Notes under the pieces: generated by a model
Told to the model about the DNA's origin: nothing
Databases searched by the model: none
What the model saw: only the letters and a program-made list of their open reading frames with translations
NCBI GenBank assembly: GCA_017444705.1
Contig: JAFSWA010000021.1
Location: 1 to 21,056 of the forward strand
DNA: 21,056 nt
Reading direction: 5' to 3'
DNA from: a bacterium
GTDB lineage: Bacteria; Cyanobacteriota; Vampirovibrionia; Gastranaerophilales; Gastranaerophilaceae
Shown here: piece after piece, positions 1 through 6,864 of the stretch
Layout: every line of letters begins with the position of its first letter
How positions within the stretch are numbered: the first letter of the stretch is position 1
Program-made: the position numbers and the translations under genes

Positions 1-226
1 AAATTTAAAATCTATTATGAGCGAAACAAATATCATGGTTATTCCTCTATATGATAAGCTTAGTCTTATAGGTTTTGTAAATGTAGCCTTTGATAATTCG
101 GAAGCCCCTCAGTTTACCCCGAATTTTATTAAAGCTTTTCAGGTTGCAATTTATCAAATCTCATCTGCTGTTATAAATTATCAGCTTAATGAGCAAATGA
201 AAATTAATGCGGAATTTTACGGTTAA
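1..226 (+). pseudogene. GAF-like N-terminal part of a GGDEF protein, cut by in-frame TAA (left-edge partial)
   Basis: The reading frame is open from base 2, so the gene enters from the left. The residues read like the end of a GAF sensor domain: a beta-strand segment (MVIPLYDKLSLIGFVNVAF) followed by a helix. A TAA stop lies at 224-226, but the same frame continues without another stop to 1171. The bridging codons after the stop (LKNIAKIIETQYELAFFIHM) form a plausible inter-GAF helix leading into a second GAF-like region and a GGDEF domain. I therefore read this as the first part of one gene whose second part is at 284-1171. A single CAA to TAA change would explain the break. A sequencing error is equally possible. 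Confidence 0.7.
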
Positions 227-283
227 TTAAAAAATATTGCAAAAATTATAGAAACACAATATGAACTCGCATTTTTTATTCAT

Positions 284-1171
284 ATGATAGGAGAAATGAT
301 TGAAAGGTTTGTATCAGAACACCTAATTTATATATTTCTTAAAGACGGTGAAAATTTCCAACTCGTTTGGCCGTCAGCTTTTAATGACAGTATGGTAAAA
401 TATTCTCTGACAAAACTGGACAAGCTTAATCCGCAGATAATTATGAACGATGGAAAAGTCGGTTTGTTTGCATTGTTTTCAGAGAAAAAAGTTATGGGTG
501 CAGTTGTTGCGTACAGTCCGGTTGAAAAATTATCAAAGAAAACAATAGATTATATCAGACAACTTACAAATCAGTCCTCTACAACAATACAAAAAGCAGC
601 TGTTTATGCTGAAATATTGAAATATGCTTCCTTTGATGCTTTGACCAACCTTAATAACCGTCGTCAATTTGAAATGCGTTTAAGTCAGGAAGTTGCAACC
701 GCAAGAAGAAAGAAAACAGATTTATCTTGTATAATGATAGATATTGACCACTTCAAGAGTGTTAATGATACTTATGGTCACGCTGTTGGTGACTTTGTAC
801 TTAAAGAAGTCGCAAAAATGATTACAGGAGCAATCCGTGAATATGATATCGCATCAAGATACGGCGGTGAAGAATTTTGCATACTTCTCCCGCATACAAA
901 AGTACAGGAAGCATCAATCGTAGCCGAACGTCTAAGAAAAACAGTTGAAACTACTATTCTTGACGTAAAATCAGTATGTGAGTTTGATTGTGATAATTTC
1001 AATGTTACGATAAGTATGGGTGTCAACCAATTTGACCAATCCTATACAACTAATGAACAACTATATAAAAATGCGGATAAAGCTCTATACAGGGCTAAAA
1101 AATCGGGCAGAAACAGAGTTGTCTTATATTCTCCGTCTTTTGAAACAGACGGTCTTGATAACGAAGATTAA
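284..1171 (+). CDS. Diguanylate cyclase (GAF-like + GGDEF), C-terminal part of an interrupted gene
   Basis: This is a cytosolic diguanylate cyclase that would make cyclic di-GMP from two GTP. Residues 1-110 look like a degenerate GAF sensor, and 118-285 are a GGDEF domain. It has DALTNLNNRRQFE at its start, the metal-binding IDIDHFKSVND at 152-162, the active-site signature GGEEF at 194-198, and NADKALYRAKKSGRN near the end. An RxxD product-inhibition site (REYD, 185-188) sits exactly five residues before GGEEF, so feedback inhibition should be intact. The frame is the same as the GAF fragment ending at 226, and no stop separates them apart from that TAA. The ATG at 284 has no Shine-Dalgarno, so this start is only where a separate product could begin; originally it was internal. 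It converges on nth with 13 bp between the stops. Confidence 0.85.
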   Translation: MIGEMIERFVSEHLIYIFLKDGENFQLVWPSAFNDSMVKYSLTKLDKLNPQIIMNDGKVGLFALFSEKKVMGAVVAYSPVEKLSKKTIDYIRQLTNQSSTTIQKAAVYAEILKYASFDALTNLNNRRQFEMRLSQEVATARRKKTDLSCIMIDIDHFKSVNDTYGHAVGDFVLKEVAKMITGAIREYDIASRYGGEEFCILLPHTKVQEASIVAERLRKTVETTILDVKSVCEFDCDNFNVTISMGVNQFDQSYTTNEQLYKNADKALYRAKKSGRNRVVLYSPSFETDGLDNED

Positions 1172-1184
1172 TAAATTTTGAAAA

Positions 1185-1844
1185 TTATTTATTAAAGTCG
1201 CAATAATTAGCTATCGGGCAAAAATTACACTTTGGTTTTGTCGGGCGGCAAAGATTTTGTCCTAATGTTACAAAAAGAGTGTTTATTTCTATCCAAAATT
1301 TATCAGGTAAAATCTTTCTCAACTCCATTTCCGTTTCATCAGGCATGTTTGTTTTTACCCATCCAATTCTGTTTGAAATTCTGTGAACATGTACATCAAC
1401 ACAAATCCCCGGTTTATTATGCCCCTTTGCTAATGTTAAATTGGCGGTTTTTCGTCCGACTCCGTTGAATTTTATCAAATCCTCAATTGTATCGGGCGTC
1501 TTTCCTTTCAAATCTTTGACAATAATCTTCGATAATTCAATAATTTGTGAGGCTTTATTTTTATAAAATCCGACAGGTTTAATCGCCTCAGCCAAAACCT
1601 CTTTATCTAATTTTGCAAATTCTTCGGGTGTTTTTGCCAATTTTAACATTCTTAATGTCGCCGGATACGTCGTTCTGTCATTCGTCCTTAGGCTTAAAAT
1701 ACATGCAATTAATACAATAAAAGGATTATGAATTTTTTCCATAAATTGTACAAATTCGCTGCGTGGAAGATTTGCCGAATTAAGTGCGGCAAAAATTTCT
1801 TCAAAATGATAATTCTTAGTAACCTGTCGAACCAAAACCGCCAC
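1185..1844 (-). CDS. nth: Endonuclease III
   Basis: A bifunctional DNA glycosylase and AP lyase that removes oxidised pyrimidines in base excision repair. The helix-hairpin-helix FNGVGRKTAN (126-135) carries the catalytic lysine (K132), and the GPD-loop catalytic aspartate is D150 in CVDVHVHR. The C-terminal 4Fe-4S loop is complete, with C199-x6-C206-x2-C209-x5-C215. The length of 219 residues matches the family (about 210). The segment ILSLRTNDRTT differs from the E. coli LLSAQATD at the position entering the DNA, which is normal for one branch of the family. The start is a GTG at 1844 inside the 3' end of dut (29 bp overlap) without a strong ribosome site, so translational coupling to dut is likely. 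A TTG nine bases later is an alternative start. Confidence 0.95.
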   Translation of the reverse strand: MAVLVRQVTKNYHFEEIFAALNSANLPRSEFVQFMEKIHNPFIVLIACILSLRTNDRTTYPATLRMLKLAKTPEEFAKLDKEVLAEAIKPVGFYKNKASQIIELSKIIVKDLKGKTPDTIEDLIKFNGVGRKTANLTLAKGHNKPGICVDVHVHRISNRIGWVKTNMPDETEMELRKILPDKFWIEINTLFVTLGQNLCRPTKPKCNFCPIANYCDFNK

Positions 1845-2256
1845 TGCTTCTGCTTGTTGTCGTTAATTCGCCGACTACTTCTATCTCTGCCTTTGCAACA
1901 GGCATTATTACCATTTGTGCTATTCTGTCTCCACGATTAATTGTATATGGTTCATTTGAAATGTTTACTATCGGAACACAAACCTCGCCTCTATAATCCT
2001 CATCAATCGTACCGACACAATTAATCAAGGTTATGCCGTGCTTGATTGACATTCCGCTTCGGGGTCTTATTTGTGCTTCAAAATCTTTTTCAAGCTGAAT
2101 TTTTATTCCCGTAGGAATTAATTTCCGCTCCAACGGTTTTAGTTCTATCGGTTCATCAATTGCTGCCGCCAAATCCATTCCTGATGCCCCGTCTGTCTGA
2201 TACATCGGGATTGATGCACAATGCGGTAATTTCTCTATCTTTAATTTTGTATTCAT
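1816..2256 (-). CDS. dut: dUTP diphosphatase (trimeric dUTPase)
   Basis: Hydrolyses dUTP to dUMP and pyrophosphate, which keeps uracil out of DNA and supplies dUMP for thymidylate synthesis. All five motifs of the trimeric family are present: ASGMDLAA (24-31), PRSGMS (65-70), GTIDEDYRGE with catalytic D85 (82-91), GDRIAQMV (109-116) and the P-loop-like C-terminal arm RSSGGFGSTGY (136-146). At 146 residues it has the usual length. The ATG at 2256 is preceded by AGGATAGGG. A good promoter lies at 2284-2312. The gene overlaps nth downstream, so the two form a small DNA-maintenance operon. Confidence 0.97.
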   Translation of the reverse strand: MNTKLKIEKLPHCASIPMYQTDGASGMDLAAAIDEPIELKPLERKLIPTGIKIQLEKDFEAQIRPRSGMSIKHGITLINCVGTIDEDYRGEVCVPIVNISNEPYTINRGDRIAQMVIMPVAKAEIEVVGELTTTSRSSGGFGSTGY

Positions 2257-2283
2257 AATATCCCTATCCTTATTATTATTTAT

Positions 2284-2312
2284 ATTCTAAACTAAATAAT
2301 TTATTTTTTCAA
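2284..2312 (-). promoter_or_regulatory. Sigma70-type promoter of dut-nth
   Basis: On the minus strand, TTGAAA (2312-2307) is separated by exactly 17 bp from TAGAAT (2289-2284). The predicted start is near 2277, about 20 nt before the dut ATG, leaving room for the ribosome site. Confidence 0.7.
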
Positions 2313-2364
2313 AATATTATTTTTTCTGCTGGACAAAAAGTTATTTTTATAGTATTTTAAATAA

Positions 2365-2483
2365 TATAATTATGCTCTTGCGGCAAGGACTCCGCTTTTT
2401 TGACTGAGTGTCAAAAAAGAAGGAGGGGAGTGTAGACGCCGTATGCCGTGTCCGTCGGAGCTGAATTGAAAATAAAATACTAT
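2365..2483 (+). other. Promoter -10 and structured leader in front of tRNA-Leu
   Basis: A consensus TATAAT at 2365-2370 would start transcription around 2377. The following GC-richer stretch is unlike its AT-rich surroundings and has strong potential for secondary structure. It contains GCGG/CCGC (2380-2395) and a perfect 10-bp stem, CTTTTTTGAC, loop TGAGT, GTCAAAAAAG (2395-2419). GCTCT at 2374 can pair with GGAGC near 2457-2461, closing the whole unit. It ends just before tRNA-Leu. It could be a leader removed by tRNA processing, an independent small RNA, or an intergenic palindromic repeat. I do not recognise a known RNA family. The -35 is poor. Confidence 0.4.
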
Positions 2484-2570
2484 GCTCTAGTGGCGGAATC
2501 GGTAGACGCGTTGGACTTAAAATCCAATCGGGGTTCACCCTCGGTGCCAGTTCAAGTCTGGCCTGGAGCA
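2484..2570 (+). tRNA. tRNA-Leu (anticodon UAA)
   Basis: The acceptor stem GCTCTAG pairs with CTGGAGC with one G.T pair. The anticodon arm is TTGGA-CTTAAAA-TCCAA with anticodon TAA. A long class II variable arm follows (CGGGGTTCACCCTCG), then the T arm GCCAG-TTCAAGT-CTGGC. The discriminator base is A and CCA is not encoded. The gene is 87 nt and has no intron at the anticodon, although many cyanobacterial and plastid copies of this tRNA carry a group I intron there. Confidence 0.97.
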
Positions 2571-2582
2571 AATTCTTTCATC

Positions 2583-2610
2583 ACTCGCTCGCAAAAGCGA
2601 GTTTTTATTT
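2583..2610 (+). terminator. Rho-independent terminator of tRNA-Leu
   Basis: A 7-bp stem ACTCGCT (2583-2589), loop CGCAAA, AGCGAGT (2596-2602), is followed by TTTTATTTT, 13 bases after the tRNA end. Confidence 0.85.
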
Positions 2611-2616
2611 TGTAAA

Positions 2617-2639
2617 GGCACCGAGGGTTTACCCCCGGT
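2617..2639. repeat. Hairpin containing a reverse complement of the tRNA-Leu variable arm
   Basis: ACCGAGGG (2620-2627), loop TTTA, CCCCCGGT (2632-2639) forms an 8-bp stem with one mismatch. GGCACCGAGGG at 2617-2627 is an exact 11-nt reverse complement of CCCTCGGTGCC inside the tRNA (2538-2548). The rest of 2640-2783 is AT-rich, and I see nothing else in it apart from the ribosome site of the next gene. Confidence 0.45.
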
Positions 2640-2783
2640 ATAATTTTAAACGCAACCTAAACGGTTGATTAATAAAGTCTGCTAAACAGTATTTTTCATT
2701 ACGTTTTGTAAAAATTTTTTTGATATATTGTTAAAAAAAATTTTTAGAGGTTTTTCGTACTGTATAAGAAGGAAAGTTTTAAA

Positions 2784-3221
2784 ATGAAAGTTAATTGTAT
2801 TTTGGGAAACAAAAAAACTCCGTCTTTTGGTTTAAAAATAGTGCAAAATCAAGGATATGCGGATTTTATAAATCGTGCGGGCGGAAAAAACTGGAATTGT
2901 TCGCTTTCTGATATAGAGGATTTTAAATATTCTCTTGAAAATATGCATTTTGCAAAAGAAGACAAAAATGATACGAGTATTATTTTCAATCAGGCGGAAA
3001 AGCGGATTATAGGATACAGAACTGTTCCATCCGTTACATACAGAAATACTTTTGTTAATGAGCCTTGTTATGTCACAGTAATGCCTTGTGTCTTGTGCAG
3101 TACAAAAAATCCCGATGCAAAAGAGTTAAATTTTGCTTTGAAATTAAGCGGTTCAACATTAGATGATGTTTTGGAAGAAATTGCAGCAAATTATGCGAGA
3201 TATTCATATTGCAAAAGTTAG
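2784..3221 (+). CDS. Hypothetical protein with N-terminal SFG motif
   Basis: A 145-residue protein I do not recognise. It is soluble, with no signal peptide or membrane segment. It carries KTPSFGLKI at residues 11-19, the [SN]FG pattern also seen in three other genes of this window at a similar distance from the start. Cysteines cluster late in the protein (NEPCYVTVMPCVLC, about residues 92-105), with a CxxC-like spacing that might bind metal. The start is supported by AAGGA about 10 nt upstream. The gene converges on the M48 peptidase gene, and the two stop codons overlap by 4 bp (TTAG). Confidence 0.75.
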   Translation: MKVNCILGNKKTPSFGLKIVQNQGYADFINRAGGKNWNCSLSDIEDFKYSLENMHFAKEDKNDTSIIFNQAEKRIIGYRTVPSVTYRNTFVNEPCYVTVMPCVLCSTKNPDAKELNFALKLSGSTLDDVLEEIAANYARYSYCKS

Positions 3222-4012
3222 TATTTTTGTTTTTGTAAAACCTTTATTCTATGTTTATTTGAAGGATGAGTAGAAAAATAAAACATCATTTCAGGGACTT
3301 TTTCCATGCTTTCGAGCTGTTGAAATAATTTTATTCCGCTGTTATTATTTCCGTAAAGCTTGTACATCATTTTGCCGGCATATTTATCAGCCTCAATTTC
3401 CTGTTTTCTTGAATGGCTCAGATAATTCATACTTGACATACTATTTGTAATAGTGCTTAAATCGCTGTTTTTTCCGGCAATCATTTGAAATGTTAGAGTG
3501 ATTATAATACTTCGGCTGATACTTTTAAGATGGTCTCTGTTTTTGTAATGACCTATTTCATGTGCTAAAATAAAAGCCAATTCTTCGTCTGAAAGATTTT
3601 TGTCGAGAAGAGTTGTTGTAAAATTAATAACTCCGTTAGGCATAACCCAAGCATTAAATTCTTTGTCATCAACAATTATTATGGGAAAAGTTGATTTTGC
3701 TTTTAAAGAAGAATCATTTTTTATTATTTTTTCTCTTGTTTTAAGAAGAAAAATGTAAGGCTTTTTATATTTTTCATTGTACATTTCGTCTTTTGGCAAA
3801 GTGCCGAACAGCTTTTCTATTTTTATTTGGGTTTTATCCGACATTGTTGAAATAAAAACATTGGAGAAAATGTCTGCGATAAAAATTATCAAGAACAAAA
3901 TACCGATAAATCCTGCAACGAGTATGAGAAACTCTTTAAAGTCGCTTGTTTTTGAGACATTGACGTTATCTTCAATAACGTCAATGTACATATCTTCTAG
4001 TTCTTTATTCAT
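3218..4012 (-). CDS. Membrane-anchored M48-family zinc metallopeptidase
   Basis: An integral-membrane peptidase of the M48 (Ste24/HtpX-like) superfamily. One transmembrane segment lies at residues 28-52 (FLILVAGFIGILFLIIFIAD), and the catalytic region follows. The zinc motif HEIGH is at 151-155, and the third ligand E205 is in SRKQEIEADKYAG. STHPSNKHRI (247-256) is the conserved C-terminal family element. The fold is the short form (264 residues) with no TPR or extra helices. It is the last gene of a three-gene operon with two YbjQ proteins: its ATG overlaps the preceding stop by 8 bp. Family knowledge suggests cleavage of misfolded or periplasmic proteins, but the substrate is unknown. Confidence 0.9.
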   Translation of the reverse strand: MNKELEDMYIDVIEDNVNVSKTSDFKEFLILVAGFIGILFLIIFIADIFSNVFISTMSDKTQIKIEKLFGTLPKDEMYNEKYKKPYIFLLKTREKIIKNDSSLKAKSTFPIIIVDDKEFNAWVMPNGVINFTTTLLDKNLSDEELAFILAHEIGHYKNRDHLKSISRSIIITLTFQMIAGKNSDLSTITNSMSSMNYLSHSRKQEIEADKYAGKMMYKLYGNNNSGIKLFQQLESMEKVPEMMFYFSTHPSNKHRIKVLQKQKY

Positions 4013-4463
4013 AAGTTATTGCAGTTCCGTATGCAAAGACAGCACATTTTGGAATACTGTTTTTCATGTCAACATGGTTTAACATCGCACTTTCTATTCT
4101 CACGTTAACTATCAAATTTGCGTCTTTTGCCTGTTCTTTCATTCTGACAATGGCTTGTCTTCTTGCCCTGTCCATAATCGATTCAAGAGTTGTTAATCTT
4201 CCGCCGAAAATGTTTTTCAGAGATGCAACATAATATTTAAAATAATCGCCGGCAATAACAGATTCGCCGTGGACAAGCTCTATTTTTTTGATTTTTCTTG
4301 TAATCGGATAATGCTTTGTCCCGTACGTAACAACAGGTTTTTTAATAAGAGCTATTTCCATCTTTTTGAGTTTGTTAAAGTGGGCTTTTTCTATTAACGT
4401 ACCTGTTGTAAAGGCTAAAAGCAGAAAAAAGAGCGTAATTATAATCGATATAAGCAAATCCAT
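4005..4463 (-). CDS. Membrane-anchored YbjQ/UPF0145-family protein
   Basis: The N-terminus is one transmembrane helix (LLISIIITLFFLLLAF, residues 3-18). The rest is a YbjQ domain, recognisable from HGESVIAGDYFKYYVASLKN, a GG pair (IFGGRLTTLES), the helix with DRARRQAIVRMKEQAKDAN, the strand LIVNVRIESA and the terminal FAYGTAITYE. The YbjQ family is called heavy-metal binding in some databases, but its biochemical role is not established. It follows the soluble YbjQ gene by 3 bp, with its ribosome site GAGAGG inside that gene's last codons, and overlaps the peptidase gene by 8 bp. The arrangement suggests a membrane complex of YbjQ subunits with the protease. Confidence 0.85.
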   Translation of the reverse strand: MDLLISIIITLFFLLLAFTTGTLIEKAHFNKLKKMEIALIKKPVVTYGTKHYPITRKIKKIELVHGESVIAGDYFKYYVASLKNIFGGRLTTLESIMDRARRQAIVRMKEQAKDANLIVNVRIESAMLNHVDMKNSIPKCAVFAYGTAITYE

Positions 4464-4466
4464 TTT

Positions 4467-4793
4467 TTACCTCTCAATTGCTTCAACTTCAACAGCAGTG
4501 CCGTAGGCATAAACTTCGGCTGCTCCCGCCGTAATTGACGATGTTGCCAAACGAACATTGACTATCGCATTTGCTTTGAGTTTATTAGCCTGAGAAATCA
4601 TTCTCATTATTGCTTCTTCTCTTGCTTCAGCTAATAAATTCGTATAACTGCCAAGTTCCCCGCCGATGAAGTTTTTCATTGATGCCCCAAAATCCAAAAC
4701 GACGTTTTTTGCTCTTACTGTACTTCCGGATACAAGACCTCTGTGGGCTTTTACTCTCATCCCTGGGATACTTTCAATAGTAGTTAAAATCAT
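4467..4793 (-). CDS. YbjQ/UPF0145-family protein, soluble
   Basis: A full-length 108-residue YbjQ protein with MILTTIESIPG at the start, the loop GLVSGSTVRAKN, GASMKNFIGGELGSYTNLL, the helix AREEAIMRMISQANKLKAN, the strand AIVNVRLATS and AYGTAVEVE at the end. Members of this family form small ring-like oligomers in known structures. The function is unknown. It is the first gene of the YbjQ-YbjQ(TM)-M48 operon. GAGGG lies about 6 nt before the ATG. A consensus TTGACA on the minus strand (4900-4895) may be the -35, but no convincing -10 follows it. Confidence 0.9.
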   Translation of the reverse strand: MILTTIESIPGMRVKAHRGLVSGSTVRAKNVVLDFGASMKNFIGGELGSYTNLLAEAREEAIMRMISQANKLKANAIVNVRLATSSITAGAAEVYAYGTAVEVEAIER

Positions 4794-4910
4794 TTTTTAC
4801 CCTCACTTAAAATGTTGTAATACGCTAATGATATTAACATTTTAAGGAGATTTATTTATCCTACTTTTAATGTATCTTTTTGTCAGGTTTGTTTTGTCAA
4901 AAATAATTTG

Positions 4911-5393
4911 TTATTTAGAACTGCTCCAAGGTAGTTCTTTGTTGTACCATTTTAAAAATTGGTCAATAATTTCAACCTGTTCATTTGGAGTAATATCTTT
5001 TCCTCCCTCAGAACCTTCATCTGTGCCGATATCTAATAAATTAAGAAAATCTAATCTCGCAGTAGAATCAACGCTCTGTTCGACAGAATTTTTATATTTT
5101 ACAGGTTTTGAAATATCAGTATTTTGAATTATATATTTTTTAAGTTTATGAAGATCTTCTGTAGTAATACTTGGTTTATCCGGAGTTGAAGTGTAGTGGA
5201 ATGCCATAAGATAAGGTTTTAGGGGTTCTATAATTCCATAAGAAAGCTTTACCTTTCTCTTTTCTTTGTTTCCTCCGGAATATTCAACTTCATAGTTATG
5301 TATATTGAATAAAATTTCTGACATGTTCTTAATCTTTTTGATTTCCATATTGAACGAATTTGCCTTTACGTTTGGTACACTAAGCTGCGACAT
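4911..5393 (-). CDS. Hypothetical protein
   Basis: A 160-residue soluble protein that I cannot assign. The N-terminus ANSFNMEIKK (11-20) resembles the SFG element of the neighbouring unknown proteins, with N replacing G. The body is charged. An acidic, glycine-rich stretch (LDIGTDEGSEGGKD, about 120-133) precedes a helical C-terminus ending PWSSSK. The start is well supported by AAGGAG six bases before the ATG. A TATAAT lies about 40 nt upstream, near 5435. It is divergent from the CheR-like gene and downstream of no other gene on its strand, so it is probably monocistronic. Confidence 0.75.
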   Translation of the reverse strand: MSQLSVPNVKANSFNMEIKKIKNMSEILFNIHNYEVEYSGGNKEKRKVKLSYGIIEPLKPYLMAFHYTSTPDKPSITTEDLHKLKKYIIQNTDISKPVKYKNSVEQSVDSTARLDFLNLLDIGTDEGSEGGKDITPNEQVEIIDQFLKWYNKELPWSSSK

Positions 5394-5529
5394 CTTATTC
5401 TCCTTATAATTCCTTTTAATTCTTCCTATTATATAAAAAACTCATAATCATAAGTTTTTTCCAAAAAACGAAAAAATGTAACAATTTTAATAAATAGCAA
5501 AAAAATTTTTTTGGGAGATTTATATTATT

Positions 5530-6459
5530 GTGATTAATAAAATTCCCGATATTTCTTTTAATAGATTTAATAAAAATGCCAAAAACAGTATGTCTTTTGG
5601 CTCAATAGAACGTATGGTTTTTGATGAAAATAACGGTTATAAAATAAAATATTGTAACGATACAAGATTATTCAGAGATGATTTAAATTGGAATATGGTA
5701 GCAGACCATATTATACAAAAAGGGACTCCGCAAAAGATATATTGCTATGCTTGTTCAGACGGTTCCGAGCCATATAGTATCGCAATGGCATTGATTTCAA
5801 AGCTCGGATATGCTGAGGCTCAAAAATATTTTCCAATTATAGCAAGAGATGTGGATTCACGAATGTTAGATATTGCCCAAAAAGGTATTATTGATTTGGA
5901 TGTAAATGATTTAAGACGGCTGCGTGAATATAAAATGCCCGTAGATTTTATAAATGAAAATAATCCCATAGGATATCATAAAGATAAAAAAGTTTTTAAT
6001 GTCAGCAGTGCAATAAGAGATTGCGTTGAATTTCAACGTGGCGACTTAATAAAAGATGCGGAAACTTTGGATTTTTCAAATTGTACATTGTTTTTCAGAA
6101 ATGTCTGGCCATACCTGTCTGATTCTGATGTAAAAAAGTTGATAAATACCTTATCAAAAAGATTTGGCGAAAAATCTTCGTTAATTGTCGGTTCTTTTGA
6201 CCATTTATACAATTCAAATACTTTGAGTGAATTTTTTATGCTTTATCACTATGTAATGACAAAACCTCAAATATTTACTCTTAGTAAAAAAGTTGCATCG
6301 CAGGCAGATATTATGGAAACATTTGAAATTCAACCGGTAAAAAAATCAGAAACTCCAAGAATTGATACAGAAAGTAAAACAATATCTTTCGGCTCAAAAA
6401 ACAGCAGTAAAAAACGATTTTTTAATGCGAATTTTTACAGAAAAGATTTGAAATATTAA
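5530..6459 (+). CDS. CheR-like SAM-dependent methyltransferase with SFG motifs
   Basis: A class I methyltransferase of the CheR type, which methylates glutamates of chemoreceptors. The SAM-binding motif ACSDGSEPYS (74-83) corresponds to the CheR pattern GCSxGEEPYS, followed by ARDVDSRMLDIAQKG (105-119) and the FFRNVWPYLSDSDVKK motif (188-203, compare FCRNVLIYF). The small alpha-helical N-terminal domain of CheR is missing, and the first 45 residues are unlike it. There is an SFG at 22-24 and a second, ISFGSKN, at 285-291. No chemotaxis gene is nearby, so the substrate is probably not a chemoreceptor; it may have diverged in function. The start is a GTG with GGGAGA about 12 nt upstream. Confidence 0.8.
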   Translation: MINKIPDISFNRFNKNAKNSMSFGSIERMVFDENNGYKIKYCNDTRLFRDDLNWNMVADHIIQKGTPQKIYCYACSDGSEPYSIAMALISKLGYAEAQKYFPIIARDVDSRMLDIAQKGIIDLDVNDLRRLREYKMPVDFINENNPIGYHKDKKVFNVSSAIRDCVEFQRGDLIKDAETLDFSNCTLFFRNVWPYLSDSDVKKLINTLSKRFGEKSSLIVGSFDHLYNSNTLSEFFMLYHYVMTKPQIFTLSKKVASQADIMETFEIQPVKKSETPRIDTESKTISFGSKNSSKKRFFNANFYRKDLKY

Positions 6460-6533
6460 AGAATAATATTTGGTCGTTGTATTACAATTTAATTATTGCG
6501 ACCTGCGGAATATAGCGTGATAATACAAAATTT

Positions 6534-6781
6534 CATGTCATTGCTTGACATGTACAATTGCGAGCGATAGCGACGCAATCCAAAGTTTATGTTTTTTGGA
6601 TTACTTCGGTCGTTTCACTCCCTCGTAATGACATGTTGTTTATCGGTGCAAAAAATTGCACCCTACATTCTTTTGGATTACTTCGTCAGGAATTAAAATT
6701 CCTTCCTCGTAATGACATGAAAAAACCATGTCATTGCTGTCCATGTCATTGCTGGGCTTACGCAGTAAGCAGCTGCAATCC
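6534..6781. repeat. Cluster of palindromic intergenic repeats
   Basis: The 405-bp gap between genes holds no credible coding region. Four units share the frame ATTRC-variable-GYAATCC: 6557-6581 (plus), 6598-6635 (minus), 6675-6719 (minus) and 6742-6781 (plus). The closing stems covary (ATTGC/GCAAT in two, ATTAC/GTAAT in two), and each has CATGTCA or a variant next to it. Further perfect hairpins are CATGTCA-TTGCT-TGACATG (6534-6552), GGTGCAA-AAAA-TTGCACC (6645-6662), AGGAATT/AATTCCT inside the third unit and GCTTAC-GCA-GTAAGC inside the fourth. Another unit lies at 17181-17211. Confidence 0.75.
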
Positions 6782-6799
6782 TGAAACATAAACCGATGT

Positions 6800-6828
6800 A
6801 AAATTAAAAGGTGCGTATAAACGCACCC
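6800..6828 (-). terminator. Rho-independent terminator after the two minus-strand genes
   Basis: On the minus strand GGTGCGT, loop TTAT, ACGCACC (6827-6810) is followed by TTTTAATTTT. The plus strand also has a T run after the stem, so it may work in both directions. It lies about 40 bp after the stop of the 130-residue gene. Confidence 0.85.
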
Positions 6829-6864
6829 ATTTTTACTATTAAGACTACATTAATCGATTACAAC

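Noticed and set aside
2374..2461. Second, degenerate tRNA-Leu upstream of the real one
   Set aside because: Short matches (GCTCT, GTAGACGC) exist, but no D, anticodon or T arms can be formed.
2347..2571. Minus-strand 74-codon frame
   Set aside because: It covers tRNA-Leu and its structured leader in antisense.
6558..6791. 77-codon frame in the palindrome cluster
   Set aside because: It is made entirely of the intergenic palindromic repeats.
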